Under the pieces are notes generated by a model. It was not told the DNA's origin. It ran no database searches and saw only the letters and a list, made by a program, of their open reading frames with translations. Below are positions 26,673 through 36,496 of a stretch of 52,070 nt of DNA, one piece after another. The position numbers and the translations under genes were made by a program. The stretch is from the NCBI GenBank assembly GCA_017460955.1, contig JAFTZY010000065.1, positions 1 through 52,070 on the forward strand, given 5' to 3'. The DNA is from Oscillospiraceae bacterium. Its GTDB lineage: Bacteria; Bacillota; Clostridia; Oscillospirales; Ruminococcaceae. Position 1 is the stretch's first letter, and every line of letters begins with the position of its first letter.

Positions 26673-27908
26673 ATGTTACATGAGATCTTTTCGGCGGCCG
26701 ATATTTTGCTGCCCGATTTTACGAAAACCGATGCCATGAAATGGAGTGTCATCGCCTGCGACCAGTTCACGGGGGACCCTGCGTACTGGGAGACGACCGC
26801 GCAGACCGTGGGGGATGCCCCCTCCACACTGGGGATGATCCTCCCGGAGATCTACCTTGAGGAGCCGGATGTGCGTGAGCGCATCCATGCCATCCATGCG
26901 ACCATGGACCGCTGTCTGCATGAGGAGCTCTTCCACACCTACCGCAATGCCATGATCTACACCGAGCGCGTGCAGTCGAACGGCATCCTGCGCTGCGGCG
27001 TGATCGGCAAGATCGACCTGGAGGCCTACGACTACAGCGCCGGGAGCAATTCCCCCGTGCGCGCCACCGAGGCCACCGTGCTCGAGCGCATCCCCCCGCG
27101 CATGAAGGTGCGCGCCAAGGCACCCCTCGAGCTGCCCCACATTATGATCCTCTGTGACGATCCGGAGGATACCGCGATCGGCACCTGCACCGCGCAGAAG
27201 GCACAGATGCAGAAGCTCTACGATACATCCCTCATGAACGGCGGCGGCAGCATTGCCGGCTACCTGATGGATGAGGCGCAGCAGGATGCCTTCCGCAGAA
27301 AGCTCCATGCCGTCATGGAACGAAGCGGCGAGCTCCAGCTGGCCATGGGCGACGGCAACCATTCCCTGGCCACGGCCAAGGCGTGCTACGAATCGCTCAA
27401 GGCGCAGAATCCCGGCAAGAGCTTCTACCACCACCCGGCACGCTATGCCCTCGTGGAGCTGGTGAACCTGCACAGCGAGGCACTGCAGTTTGAAGCCATC
27501 CACCGCATTGTCACCAAGACCCAGCCGGGACAGCTCATGATGACCCTGGCCAAGGTGCTCGGCCTGTCCGAGGAGCCCTCGGAGCAGGAGATCACCGTGG
27601 TGCGTGACGGCGACAAGCGCACGCTCTACATCCATAAGCCGACCTCGAAGCTCTCGGTGGGGAGCCTGCAGAATGCACTCGATGCGTACCTGATGACCAA
27701 TCCCGGCAAGATCGACTACATCCACGGGGCCGAGACCGTGGAGCGCCTGTCCGAGCAGGAGGGGGCGATCGGATTCCTGCTGCCCGATATGGACAAATCC
27801 CTCCTCTTCCCGAGTGTGGCACAGGACGGTGCCCTGCCCCGCAAGACCTTCTCGATGGGCCATGCCGAGGACAAGCGGTATTATATGGAGGCAAGGAAGA
27901 TCCGGTGA
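26673..27908 (+). CDS. DUF1015 family protein
   Basis: A 411-residue cytoplasmic protein of the DUF1015 (COG4198) family. The conserved region MGDGNHSLATAKACYE near residues 223-238 is the family signature. Its biochemical role is not known. The start ATG follows GGAG by ten bases, with its own promoter. It is separated by a 5'-divergent arrangement from the transpeptidase gene and is not in an operon with the rimP cluster that follows. Confidence 0.85.
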   Translation: MLHEIFSAADILLPDFTKTDAMKWSVIACDQFTGDPAYWETTAQTVGDAPSTLGMILPEIYLEEPDVRERIHAIHATMDRCLHEELFHTYRNAMIYTERVQSNGILRCGVIGKIDLEAYDYSAGSNSPVRATEATVLERIPPRMKVRAKAPLELPHIMILCDDPEDTAIGTCTAQKAQMQKLYDTSLMNGGGSIAGYLMDEAQQDAFRRKLHAVMERSGELQLAMGDGNHSLATAKACYESLKAQNPGKSFYHHPARYALVELVNLHSEALQFEAIHRIVTKTQPGQLMMTLAKVLGLSEEPSEQEITVVRDGDKRTLYIHKPTSKLSVGSLQNALDAYLMTNPGKIDYIHGAETVERLSEQEGAIGFLLPDMDKSLLFPSVAQDGALPRKTFSMGHAEDKRYYMEARKIR

Positions 27909-27971
27909 TCATCCTCCGGGGATGAAAAAAACAGCATATCGCAGATTTTTTGAAAAAATTTTCAAAAACGC

Positions 27972-28000
27972 TTGATTTTTCAAAAGAAGTATGCTATAAT
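27972..28000 (+). promoter_or_regulatory. Promoter of the rimP-nusA-infB operon
   Basis: TTGATT (27972-27977) and TATAAT (27995-28000) with a 17-base spacer in AT-rich DNA. Confidence 0.88.
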
Positions 28001-28025
28001 AGCTATGGTAGTATGATGAAAGTGA

Positions 28026-28056
28026 GGGCCGGAAAGAGATTCCGGTCCTTCGTTTT
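28026..28056 (+). terminator. Attenuator hairpin in the rimP leader (probably NusA-dependent)
   Basis: GGGCCGGAA/TTCCGGTCC (28026-28034, 28040-28048; one wobble pair, loop AGAGA) is followed by TTCGTTTT. It lies between the promoter and the first gene, so it can stop transcription before the operon. The T tract is broken, which is what makes a terminator depend on NusA. In B. subtilis NusA controls its own operon through such a leader terminator; here this is inferred from position and sequence. Confidence 0.7.
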
Positions 28057-28082
28057 GCCTGTTGGAATGCGAAGGAGGAAGT

Positions 28083-28565
28083 ATGAAGCTGAAAAAATTC
28101 GGCACAACGGAGCAGCGGATCTATGAGCTGGTCCGTCCCATCGTCACCGGGATGGACTATACCCTGTGGGATGTCCGCTATGAGAAGGAGGGTGCCTCCT
28201 GGTATCTGCGCATCTTCATCGATACCCCGGACGGGTATGTGGATATCAGCGACTGTGAGCGGGTGACCGCACCGGTGAGCGACCTGCTCGATGAGACCGA
28301 TCCCATCGACCAGAGCTATATCCTCGAGGTCTCCTCGGCGGGACTCGAGGCCGATCTTGTGCGGGAGAACCATTTTGAGGCAAGCATCGGCCTGGAGGTG
28401 CGCGTGCGCAGCATCCGCCCCTTTGAGGACGGCAGCCGGGAAGTGATCGGCGTGCTGCAAAGCTGGGACAAAACACAGCTCACCCTTTCCTGCAGGGACG
28501 GGGAGCACACCTATCCGATGGAGTCGCTCGCATTTGTCAAGCTCTTCTTCGACTTTGACAACTGA
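28083..28565 (+). CDS. rimP: Ribosome maturation factor RimP
   Basis: A 160-residue RimP with SYILEVSSAGLEADL in the centre and a C-terminal Sm-like domain. It assists 30S maturation. The ATG at 28083 follows AAGGAGG; a frame open to 28062 lacks one. It begins the transcription-translation operon that continues to ribF, 83 bases before nusA. Confidence 0.95.
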   Translation: MKLKKFGTTEQRIYELVRPIVTGMDYTLWDVRYEKEGASWYLRIFIDTPDGYVDISDCERVTAPVSDLLDETDPIDQSYILEVSSAGLEADLVRENHFEASIGLEVRVRSIRPFEDGSREVIGVLQSWDKTQLTLSCRDGEHTYPMESLAFVKLFFDFDN

Positions 28566-28648
28566 TCTATCATACATAAAGCTCCGGGCGCTTTGCAGGA
28601 TGCCGGGCGCGGCGGGGCCAAGAATAATATGGAGGCGTAAAAAGAAAC

Positions 28649-29848
28649 ATGAACAACGGATTCTTTGAGGCTTTGGCGGATCTTGGCACGGAAAACAGTG
28701 TCGATGCCGAGGTCATGATCGAGAAGGTCAAGTCTGCGATGCAGAAGGCCGCACAGCGTATGTACCCCGAATGTAAGGAGTCCATCCGTGTGGACATTGA
28801 CCCGGAGCAGAAGATCTTTGATGTGGTGCTGCTCCAGGAGGTCGTGGACGAGGAGCCGCTCAACAACACACAGATCTATATCGACGAGGCACGGACGATC
28901 GATCCGGACGCCTATGTGGGCGGTATCGTGGAGCGCAAGCTGGATATTTCCAAATTCGGCAGAGCCTCCGCACAGTCCGCCAAGCAGTCGATCAAGGGCG
29001 ATCTGCGGGACATCAACCGCGACCGCATCCTTGACAAGTTCCAGAGCAAGGAAAACGACATCATCACCGCCGTTGTCACCCAGGTCGAGCCCGGCCGCGG
29101 CTCGGCAACGCTGATGTACGATAAGACGGAGCTGTACCTGCTGCGGCAGGAGCAGATCCCCGGTGAGGTGCTGCGCGAGGGCATGTCCATCAAGGTCTAT
29201 GTCACCGGCATTGCCAACCGCAGCAAGAAGCCGATCATCAAGCTCTCCCGTGTACACCGCGATCTGGTCAAGCGCCTGTTCGAGCTGGAGGTGCCGGAGA
29301 TCTATGACGGCACCGTGGAGGTCAAGTCCATCTCCCGTGAAGCAGGCTCCCGCTCGAAGATCGCCGTGTACTCCCACGACCCGAACGTGGATGCCATCGG
29401 TGCCTGCATCGGCCCGAAGCGCTCGCGTATCTCCGCCATCGTCAAGGAGCTTGGCGGTGAGAAGATCGACATCATCCCCTACAGTGAGGATCCGGCAGAA
29501 TTCATTGCCAATGCCCTCTCGCCCGCCAAGGTGCTCCATGTCGCCATCGTCGATGAGGAGGAGCGCACCTGCGTGGCCATCGTGCCGACCGATCAGCTCT
29601 CCCTGGCCATCGGCAACAAGGGCCAGAATGCCAAGCTTGCTGCCAAGCTCACGGGCTTCAAGATCGACATCAAGTCCGATTTCGAGGACATCCCCAAGCC
29701 CGTCAAGAAGGCCGCTGCTCCCGAGATGACCGAGGAAGTGCCGGATGAGGAGGACGAGGAGATCTTCGTCCAGGACGCACCGGCACAGGAGCCTGCCGGG
29801 GAGGAAGCCCCCGCACAGGAGAGTGCTTCTGAGGAAGCAGCGGAGTGA
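28649..29848 (+). CDS. nusA: Transcription termination/antitermination factor NusA
   Basis: A 399-residue NusA: an N-terminal polymerase-binding domain, an S1 domain (about 133-200), two KH domains (GACIGPKRSRISAIVKELGG and SLAIGNKGQNAKLAAKL), and an acidic low-complexity tail (residues about 360-399, rich in E, D, P, A). It controls pausing and intrinsic termination. The Ala/Glu-rich tail replaces the C-terminal repeats of E. coli NusA. Its own operon carries a likely NusA-dependent attenuator. Confidence 0.97.
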   Translation: MNNGFFEALADLGTENSVDAEVMIEKVKSAMQKAAQRMYPECKESIRVDIDPEQKIFDVVLLQEVVDEEPLNNTQIYIDEARTIDPDAYVGGIVERKLDISKFGRASAQSAKQSIKGDLRDINRDRILDKFQSKENDIITAVVTQVEPGRGSATLMYDKTELYLLRQEQIPGEVLREGMSIKVYVTGIANRSKKPIIKLSRVHRDLVKRLFELEVPEIYDGTVEVKSISREAGSRSKIAVYSHDPNVDAIGACIGPKRSRISAIVKELGGEKIDIIPYSEDPAEFIANALSPAKVLHVAIVDEEERTCVAIVPTDQLSLAIGNKGQNAKLAAKLTGFKIDIKSDFEDIPKPVKKAAAPEMTEEVPDEEDEEIFVQDAPAQEPAGEEAPAQESASEEAAE

Positions 29849-29855
29849 TCCTTAC

Positions 29856-30137
29856 ATGGCAGGCGTGAAGAAGATCCCGATGCGCATGTGCATCGGATGC
29901 GGGCAGATGATCGAAAAGCGGCAGCTCGTGCGTGTGGTGAAGTCGCCGGAGGGAGAGATCTCCCTGGACTTTACCGGCAAGAAGCCCGGGCGGGGCGCCT
30001 ACATCTGCCGCAATACGCAGTGCCTTGCCAAGGCACAGAAGAGCCGCCGGCTGGAAAAGAGCTTTTCCTGCCGTGTGGACGGGGAGGTCTATGAGGTGAT
30101 GCGGAATGCTTTGTCAGAAGCTGACGGGAATTCTTAG
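29856..30137 (+). CDS. YlxR family RNA-binding protein (DUF448)
   Basis: A 93-residue protein with RMCIGCGQMIEKRQLVRVV and KPGRGAYICRNTQC, the motifs of the YlxR family. These small proteins bind RNA or, in some bacteria, RNase P. It lacks a good ribosome site, so translation may depend on nusA ending 8 bases upstream. It overlaps the next gene by 32 bases. Confidence 0.9.
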   Translation: MAGVKKIPMRMCIGCGQMIEKRQLVRVVKSPEGEISLDFTGKKPGRGAYICRNTQCLAKAQKSRRLEKSFSCRVDGEVYEVMRNALSEADGNS

Positions 30138-30438
30138 TATCTGCCGCAAGGCCGGGAAGATCGCCGCAGGCTTTGCCCCCATGAAGGAGGCGCTCGGGAC
30201 CGGACGGGTCGCCGGCGTGCTGGTGACGGCGGATATCTCCCCCAAGACCCATAAGGAAGTTGTGTATTTCTGTCAGAAGAAAAAAGTCCCTGTTTGCGAG
30301 GTGCCGCTGACGATGGATCAGCTCGGCGGTGCCATCGGCAGGAAGGCAGCTGTGGCTGCCGTTCTGGATGCCGGCTTTTTTGACAGGATCGTACAGCTCG
30401 CTGCCGTGCAGCAGACAGACACGGCGGAGCGGGCGTGA
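30106..30438 (+). CDS. L7Ae-type RNA-binding protein (YlxQ)
   Basis: A 110-residue protein with the L7Ae/L30e fold: [20 protein letters not shown]...[12 protein letters not shown]. YlxQ-type proteins bind kink-turn-like RNA and are always found between ylxR and infB. Its start lies inside the end of ylxR in another frame, so coupled translation is likely. Confidence 0.9.
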   Translation: MLCQKLTGILSICRKAGKIAAGFAPMKEALGTGRVAGVLVTADISPKTHKEVVYFCQKKKVPVCEVPLTMDQLGGAIGRKAAVAAVLDAGFFDRIVQLAAVQQTDTAERA

Positions 30439-30461
30439 TAGAGCAAGGAGGGTTTTTGCCT

Positions 30462-32966
30462 ATGGCAAAGAAGATCAAACTGTCGGAGGCTGCCAAAGAG
30501 CTGCAGCTTCCCACAAAGGAACTGGCTGCATTTTTAGAGGAGCACAGCGAGGGGAAAAAGACCTCCGGTTCCTCGGTCACGGAGCAGGAAATGAATCTCG
30601 TGCTCGAATACTACAGCCAGCAAAAGAGCGTGGAGAGCTTTGATGCGTATTTCGCAACAAGGAACGATCCCCGCCCTGTCAGAGAGGAAAAGAAGGCACC
30701 GAAGAAAACGGCTGCCAGGACTGCCGCAAAGCCCGAGAAGGCAGCACCCGAGAAGCCGGCACCTGAAAAGGCAGCGCCTGAGAAGCCGGCACCCGAGAAG
30801 GCAGCGCCTGAAAAGACGGTGAAGCCTGCCAAGGCAGCGCCCGCAGAGAAGGCTTCGCCGGCAGCCAAGGCCGAGCCGAAGCGCCGCCGTGAGGAAAAGA
30901 AGAAGAACAAGCCCCCGCAGGTCCACGGGGAAAAGACCCGTCTGGGCGGCGTGATGAGCGCCGAGCGCACGGAGCATCCCGAGCAGCGCCGCACGGTCGA
31001 TACCCGCGGCAGCTATGTGGATCTCGATAAGTACAACGAGCGCTACGAGCAGATCGCCCCGGCGGACAGACGCAAGGACAATTACTCGACCAAGAAGCAG
31101 AAGATCAACCAGAAGTCCGCACAGCGCGGCAAGAACAAGGGCGGCGGCAGAAAGCAGGAGACGGAGGCACAGCGTCTGTCCCGGCTCGAACTCGAGCGTG
31201 CCAGAAAGCAGCAGCTCAAGGTCAAGATCCCGGACAGCATCACCGTATCGGAGCTGGCCACCCGCCTGAAGGTCACGGCCTCCAAGGTCATCGGGAAGCT
31301 CATGGGCCTGGGTGTGATGGCCTCCATCAATGAAGAGGTGGATTTCGATACCGCCTCCATCGTGGCAGAGGAGCTCGGCGCCAAGGTCGAGAAGGAAGTC
31401 GTTGTCACCATCGAGGAGCGCCTGATCGAGTCCGAGGAGCATGACGACGAGAACCAGCTGCCCAGACCGCCGGTCGTTGTCGTGATGGGTCACGTTGACC
31501 ACGGCAAGACCTCCATCCTCGACCGCATCCGCCATGCCAATGTCACCGCCTCCGAGGCGGGCGGCATCACCCAGCATATCGGTGCCTATCAGGTCAAGCA
31601 TAACGGGCAGGTCATCACCTTCCTCGACACGCCCGGCCATGAGGCGTTCACCTCCATGCGTGCAAGAGGTGCGAACATCACCGATATCGCCATCCTCGTT
31701 GTCGCAGCCGATGACGGCATCATGCCGCAGACGGTCGAGTCCATCAACCATGCCAAGGCAGCCGGCGTTTCGGTGATCGTGGCCATCAACAAGATGGATA
31801 AGGAAGCGGCCAACCCCGACAGAGTCCTCCAGCAGCTGACCGAGTACGGTCTGGTCTGCGAGGAGTGGGGCGGCGATACCATCTGCATCCCCGTATCCGC
31901 CAAGACCGGTCAGGGCATCGATGAGCTCCTCGAGAACATCCTGCTCGTGGCCGAGGTCAAGGAGCTCACCGCCAATCCCGACCGCCTTGCCAAGGGTACG
32001 GTCGTGGAGGCACGCCTCGACAAGGGCCGCGGCCCGATCGCCACGCTCCTCGTCCAGAAGGGTACCCTGCATACGGGCGATATCGTCATCGCCGGGACCT
32101 CCGTGGGCAAGGTGCGCGTCATGACCGATTACAAGGGACGCACCGTCAAGAGCGCAGGCCCGTCCGTGCCCGTGGAGATCACGGGTCTCGACGAGGTGCC
32201 CAGCGCCGGCGATACCTTCGATGCAGCGCGTGACGAGCGCCTGGCAAGGGAGCTTGTCGAGCAGAGAAAGCACGAGCAGAAGGAAGCCATGTTCCAGTCC
32301 ACCTCGCACAAGCTGACGCTCGACAATCTGTTCAGCCAGATCGCCGAGGGCGAGACCAAGGAGCTGCCGATCATTGTCAAGGCCGATGTACAGGGCTCCG
32401 CCGAGGCCGTCAAGACCTCCCTCGAGAAGCTCTCGAATGACGAGGTGCGCGTGCGCGTGATCCACAGCGCCGTGGGTGCCGTCAAGGAGAGCGATGTCAT
32501 GCTCGCCAACGCCTCGAATGCCATCATCGTCGGCTTCAATGTGCGCCCGGACAACGGCGCCGCCGAGAGTGCGGCAAGGGACGGCGTGGATATCCGCCTG
32601 TACCGCATCATCTACGATGCCATCGAGGAGATCAGCACGGCCATGAAGGGCATGCTGGCACCGAAATTCCGTGAGGTCGTGCTCGGTAAGGCCGAGGTGC
32701 GTGAGATCTACAAGATCTCGAGCGTCGGCACTGTCGCAGGCTCCTATGTCCTCGAGGGCAAGCTCACCAGACAGAGCCAGATCCGCGTCGTGCGTGACGG
32801 CATCATCGTGGCCGATGACCACATCGCAGGTCTCCAGCGCTTCAAGGATGCGGTCAAGGAGGTCGCCAGCGGCTATGAATGCGGCATCAGCTTGGAGAAA
32901 TTTGCAGACATCAAGGCCGGTGATATTTTCGAGGCCTATATCATGGAAGAATACCAGCCCGAGTAA
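30462..32966 (+). CDS. infB: Translation initiation factor IF-2
   Basis: An 834-residue GTPase that brings initiator tRNA to the ribosome. The first 60 residues carry the IF2 N domain; residues about 98-140 are a tandem repeat of [14 protein letters not shown] units; a basic stretch follows. The G domain has GHVDHGKT at 343-350, [11 protein letters not shown] and NKMDKE; the C domains contain the tRNA-binding part. The ATG at 30462 follows AAGGAGGG. The repeats are a linker with no known function. Confidence 0.97.
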   Translation: MAKKIKLSEAAKELQLPTKELAAFLEEHSEGKKTSGSSVTEQEMNLVLEYYSQQKSVESFDAYFATRNDPRPVREEKKAPKKTAARTAAKPEKAAPEKPAPEKAAPEKPAPEKAAPEKTVKPAKAAPAEKASPAAKAEPKRRREEKKKNKPPQVHGEKTRLGGVMSAERTEHPEQRRTVDTRGSYVDLDKYNERYEQIAPADRRKDNYSTKKQKINQKSAQRGKNKGGGRKQETEAQRLSRLELERARKQQLKVKIPDSITVSELATRLKVTASKVIGKLMGLGVMASINEEVDFDTASIVAEELGAKVEKEVVVTIEERLIESEEHDDENQLPRPPVVVVMGHVDHGKTSILDRIRHANVTASEAGGITQHIGAYQVKHNGQVITFLDTPGHEAFTSMRARGANITDIAILVVAADDGIMPQTVESINHAKAAGVSVIVAINKMDKEAANPDRVLQQLTEYGLVCEEWGGDTICIPVSAKTGQGIDELLENILLVAEVKELTANPDRLAKGTVVEARLDKGRGPIATLLVQKGTLHTGDIVIAGTSVGKVRVMTDYKGRTVKSAGPSVPVEITGLDEVPSAGDTFDAARDERLARELVEQRKHEQKEAMFQSTSHKLTLDNLFSQIAEGETKELPIIVKADVQGSAEAVKTSLEKLSNDEVRVRVIHSAVGAVKESDVMLANASNAIIVGFNVRPDNGAAESAARDGVDIRLYRIIYDAIEEISTAMKGMLAPKFREVVLGKAEVREIYKISSVGTVAGSYVLEGKLTRQSQIRVVRDGIIVADDHIAGLQRFKDAVKEVASGYECGISLEKFADIKAGDIFEAYIMEEYQPE

Positions 32967-32999
32967 ACGCTGTGGGCATGAAGAAAGGATGGAAAGACC

Positions 33000-33314
33000 A
33001 TGGAATATAACAGAATGAGCACAAAGGATATGCTTCAGTACTGCGATGAGGCACTTGCCTGGGAGGAATTCGGCCCGGTGGATGTATTCTTTTTTGAATC
33101 CGTCAAGCGCATTCTGCTCGGCCAGTGCTCCGCTGTCGAGATGCAGGAGCCGGATGAGCTTGCCAATGTGGCCATGCCCATTGATGCCGAGGAGCTGATG
33201 AACTACGACGAGGGCGATGCAGAGCTGACCGAGTGCATCCATGAGGAGACCTTCTTCGACCGCAGCACGACCTACACCCTGGCCGGGCAGCAGGAAGGAC
33301 GGGACGGACAGTAA
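33000..33314 (+). CDS. Uncharacterised acidic protein between infB and rbfA
   Basis: A 104-residue protein, MEYNRMSTKDMLQYCDEALA, with many Glu and Asp and a small aromatic patch (VDVFFFESVKRILLGQ). No family is recognised. It is in the same operon: 33 bases after infB, and its stop overlaps the rbfA start by one base. In most Firmicutes these two genes are adjacent, so this is an insertion in a very conserved operon. Ribosome site AAAGGA is weak and far (11 bases). Confidence 0.7.
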   Translation: MEYNRMSTKDMLQYCDEALAWEEFGPVDVFFFESVKRILLGQCSAVEMQEPDELANVAMPIDAEELMNYDEGDAELTECIHEETFFDRSTTYTLAGQQEGRDGQ

Positions 33315-33685
33315 TGCCGAGCTTTAAGAACGACCGCATGTCGGAGGATATCCACAGAGAGCTGACGGATATTCTCCGCTCCGTCAAGGATCCGAGAGTG
33401 AGCGGGATGCTCAGCATCGTCCGTGTGGAGCTTGCCGGCGACGGCTCGCACTGCAAGGTCTATGTCTCGAGCATGCTCGGGCTCGACGATGCCAGGCAGT
33501 CCGTCAAGGGACTGCGCAGTGCTGCCGGCTATATCCGCCGGGAGCTCTTTGCCCGCCTGAAAATGCGCAAGAGCCCGGAGCTGCACTTCATTGCCGATGA
33601 TTCCATCGCAAGGGGTGCCGAGATCACAAGACGGCTCGGCGAAATGAACCATCCGGAGGTAGAGGATGCAGACGATGAGCTTTGA
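33314..33685 (+). CDS. rbfA: Ribosome-binding factor A
   Basis: A 123-residue KH-fold protein, MPSFKNDRMSEDIHRELTDI, with RSAAGYIRRELFARLKMRKS. It acts in late maturation of the 30S 5' end. Start and stop both overlap neighbours (TAATG with the preceding gene; 20 bases with the DHH gene), a sign of tight coupling. Confidence 0.96.
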   Translation: MPSFKNDRMSEDIHRELTDILRSVKDPRVSGMLSIVRVELAGDGSHCKVYVSSMLGLDDARQSVKGLRSAAGYIRRELFARLKMRKSPELHFIADDSIARGAEITRRLGEMNHPEVEDADDEL

Positions 33686-34619
33686 GGATACCGCAGCCTT
33701 CCTGCGGACATGTGAGGATGCCTACATCCTGATCCACCGCAGCCCCGACGGGGACTGCATCGGGGCGGGCTATTCGCTCCAGGCCGTGCTGCGCGTGCTC
33801 GGCAAGCGCTCGAAGGTACTGTGTGCGGATCCCATCCCGCAGGTCTACGGCTTTCTGCTGCCGGAGACGCCCGAGGAGGACTTCCCGGCAAAGTGCGTGA
33901 TCTCCGTGGATGTGGCCGACGAGAACCTCTTCGGCGCCTTGCAGGAGACCTATGCAGGACGGGTCGATCTGTGCATTGACCATCACATCTCCAACCTGCA
34001 CTATGCCGCACGTACCCTGCTCGACCCCCATGCCGCCGCAGCCTGTGAGATCCTCTATGCCCTCTACCGGCACATGGGGATCCCCTTTACCGAGCAGATC
34101 GCAAAATGCCTCTATACGGGCATGGCAACGGACACCGGATGCTTCCGGTACGACAACACCACGCCCGAGACCCATATCTATACCGCCGAGCTGATGCGGG
34201 AATTCCCCGGCATGCGCTATGCCTGGATCAACCGGCAGATGTTCGAGGTCAAGAGCCCCGCACGCATCCGTGCGGAGATCCTCATGCTCGAGCGTATGGA
34301 GTATGCGCTGGACGGCCGCTGTACCTTCGTATGGGCGACCCGGGACGTCTTTGAGACCACCGGGCTCGATGACAAGGACACCGAGGGGCTGACCTCCCTC
34401 TCCCTCAAGCCCGAGGGTGTGGAAGTCGGCGTGACGGCCCGGGAGCGTGAGAGCGGCGTGTACAAGGTCTCGCTGCGCTCGGCAGGGGACGTGAACGTCT
34501 CGGAGATCTGCCGGCAGTTCGGCGGCGGCGGCCATATCAAGGCAGCCGGCTGCTTGATCCGGGGAACGCAGGACGAGGTCCGGGAGCGCCTGACCGCAGC
34601 CGTGGAGGCAGCGCTATGA
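33666..34619 (+). CDS. nrnA: DHH phosphoesterase (NrnA: nanoRNase/pAp phosphatase)
   Basis: A 317-residue protein with a DHH domain (HRSPDGDCIG, residues 24-33; CIDHHIS near 106) and a C-terminal DHHA1 domain (FGGGGHIKAAGCLI). It degrades very short RNAs and 3'-phosphoadenosine 5'-phosphate. It overlaps rbfA by 20 bases and truB by four. Either of two ATGs (33666, 33675) may be the start; the first fits GGAGG at 33656-33660. Confidence 0.93.
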   Translation: MQTMSFEDTAAFLRTCEDAYILIHRSPDGDCIGAGYSLQAVLRVLGKRSKVLCADPIPQVYGFLLPETPEEDFPAKCVISVDVADENLFGALQETYAGRVDLCIDHHISNLHYAARTLLDPHAAAACEILYALYRHMGIPFTEQIAKCLYTGMATDTGCFRYDNTTPETHIYTAELMREFPGMRYAWINRQMFEVKSPARIRAEILMLERMEYALDGRCTFVWATRDVFETTGLDDKDTEGLTSLSLKPEGVEVGVTARERESGVYKVSLRSAGDVNVSEICRQFGGGGHIKAAGCLIRGTQDEVRERLTAAVEAAL

Positions 34620-35509
34620 ACGGCATCCTCCTCATCGACAAGCCCGCCGGCTGGACCTCCTTTGACGTGATCGGCAAGCTCCGGGGTGTGCTGCATATGC
34701 GCCGCCTCGGTCATGCCGGAACGCTCGATCCCATGGCGACCGGCGTGCTGCCGGTCTTTGTCGGCTATGCCACCCGTGCCTGCGGGATCCTGCCGGATGA
34801 GCGCAAGGCCTATACGGCGCAGTTCCGGCTCGGCTGCGTGAGCAATACCCAGGACAGCACGGGCAGTGTGCAGGAAACGGGCGTATCCTTCTCGCACCTG
34901 ACCGCACAGGACATCGAGCATGCCGTGCCGACCGGGGAGACCGCACAGATCCCGCCGATGTACTCCGCCGTCAAGGTCGGGGGCAAAAAGCTCTATGAGC
35001 TTGCACGCAGGGGCGAGGAGATCGAGCGGGCACCCCGCACGGTGTACATCGAGCGCGTGCAGTGCATCGCATTCGATGCTCTGACGGGCTGTGGCACCCT
35101 CGAGGTGCTGTGCGGAAAGGGGACGTATGTGCGCACGCTCCTCCATGATATGGGGCAGGCGCTCGGCTGCGGTGCCGTCATGACGGGACTGCGCCGGGAT
35201 ATGGCATGCGGCTTTTCCCTTGCAAGCTGCCATACGCTCGAAGCGGTGCAGGCATGTGAAGATCCGGAGAAGCTCCTCATCCCCATCGAACGCGCCTTTG
35301 AGAGCCTGCCGAGGGTCCGGCTCTCCGCCGGGGAGACAAAGCGCTACCGCAACGGCGTCAAGCTCCCGCTGGAAACGCTCGATGCCCCCTGCCACGGCAG
35401 ATGCAGCGTGTACGGCACGCCCGACGGCTTTCTCGGGACTGCCGTGCCGTCGGAGGGCTTTCTGCGCATCGAGCGCAATCTCTGCCCGCCGCAGGAGGCA
35501 TGCACATGA
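34616..35509 (+). CDS. truB: tRNA pseudouridine-55 synthase
   Basis: A 297-residue enzyme making pseudouridine 55 in tRNA. The catalytic Asp38 is in RLGHAGTLDPMATGVLPV. Overlaps the DHH gene start-to-stop (ATGA) and ribF likewise. Length is normal for the family with a C-terminal PUA-like part. Confidence 0.95.
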   Translation: MNGILLIDKPAGWTSFDVIGKLRGVLHMRRLGHAGTLDPMATGVLPVFVGYATRACGILPDERKAYTAQFRLGCVSNTQDSTGSVQETGVSFSHLTAQDIEHAVPTGETAQIPPMYSAVKVGGKKLYELARRGEEIERAPRTVYIERVQCIAFDALTGCGTLEVLCGKGTYVRTLLHDMGQALGCGAVMTGLRRDMACGFSLASCHTLEAVQACEDPEKLLIPIERAFESLPRVRLSAGETKRYRNGVKLPLETLDAPCHGRCSVYGTPDGFLGTAVPSEGFLRIERNLCPPQEACT

Positions 35510-36408
35510 CGGGAACGAGCCTTGCCCTGGGGCTTTTTGACGGGGTACACCTCGGACACCGCCGCGTGCTCGAAGCGGCACGCCGGGGCGCGGACCGGGG
35601 CCTGATCCCCGGTGTCTTTACCTTTGAAGCCGAGTCCGCCGCACGCAAGGGCACGGGCGGCTATCTGTACGACAGTGCGCTGCGCGAACACATCCTGCGG
35701 CAGGAATGCGGCATCACCCGGATCGAGTGCGTCCCCTTCGGAGAGATCTGCACGATGTCCGGGGAGCAGTTTGCGCGTGAGCTCCTGCACGGGACGCTCG
35801 GCGCCCGCCATGCTGTGTGCGGGCGGGACTTCCGGTTCGGTGCCGGGGCCGCCTGCGGGGTGCGGGAGCTCGAACAGTTTGGCCGTGCGCTCGGCTTTAC
35901 CGTCGAGGCCGTGGAGGATGTGCAGAAGGACGGGCGGACCGTGTCGTCAAGTGCGGTACGCGCCCTGCTCCTGGAGGGGCAGCCGGACAAAGCAGCGGCA
36001 CTCCTGGGTGCGCCCTACCGCATCCGCCGGGAGGCGGTCCACGGGGCGGCGCTGGGCAGGACGATCGGATTTCCCACCGTCAACCAGCCCTTCGCGCCCG
36101 GACAGCTCGTCCCCGCCTTCGGGGTGTATGCCGCAATGGGCTTGGCAGAGGGCGTCTGGTACCCGGCACTGACCAACATCGGCAAAAAGCCGACGGTGGC
36201 ATATACGGGTGCGCCGCTTGCGGAAACCTTCCTCGACGGCTTTTCCGGGGACCTGTACGGAAAGACCGTGGAGGTACGGCTCCTGCGCTTTTTGCGCCCG
36301 GAGCAGAAATTTGCAGGGCTGTCGGAGCTCACCGACCAGATGCACCGGGACCTTGCCGCATGCAGAGAATTTTCCGCGATCTGTCACATGACTGACACAT
36401 ACGCATAG
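35506..36408 (+). CDS. ribF: Bifunctional riboflavin kinase / FAD synthetase
   Basis: A 300-residue enzyme that makes FMN and FAD. The nucleotidyltransferase part has ALGLFDGVHLGHRRVLE (residues 7-23); the kinase part has RTIGFPTVNQPF and YPALTNIGKKPT. It starts at the ATG at 35506, which overlaps truB; AGGAGG is 7 bases upstream. It lacks the first beta strand that usually precedes LGLFDG (about 10-15 residues short). It ends the operon; a weak TATACT lies over its stop codon. Confidence 0.93.
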   Translation: MTGTSLALGLFDGVHLGHRRVLEAARRGADRGLIPGVFTFEAESAARKGTGGYLYDSALREHILRQECGITRIECVPFGEICTMSGEQFARELLHGTLGARHAVCGRDFRFGAGAACGVRELEQFGRALGFTVEAVEDVQKDGRTVSSSAVRALLLEGQPDKAAALLGAPYRIRREAVHGAALGRTIGFPTVNQPFAPGQLVPAFGVYAAMGLAEGVWYPALTNIGKKPTVAYTGAPLAETFLDGFSGDLYGKTVEVRLLRFLRPEQKFAGLSELTDQMHRDLAACREFSAICHMTDTYA

Positions 36409-36496
36409 TATACTTGCAACGTATGCACAGTGGGGGCACCCCCCTTCCGTGTACGATAAGGCCGCAGACATGCGGCATGAAGGAGGCTTTATTCGC
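36409..36496 (+). promoter_or_regulatory. Possible promoter region of the Gld-like ABC genes
   Basis: TATACT at 36409-36414 is a good -10, but no -35 with proper spacing was found (CTGACA at 36392 is only 11 bases away). TGTCA/TGACA inverted repeat (36382-36397) lies next to it. A separate promoter is possible but unproven; the genes may also be read from the upstream operon. Confidence 0.35.

Noticed and set aside
27910..27924. CATCC/GGATG hairpin after the DUF1015 gene as a terminator
   Set aside because: It is followed by A, not T, on the plus strand, and the stem is short.
30534..33242. 902-codon minus-strand frame over infB
   Set aside because: Shadow of infB; IF-2 motifs are clear on the plus strand.
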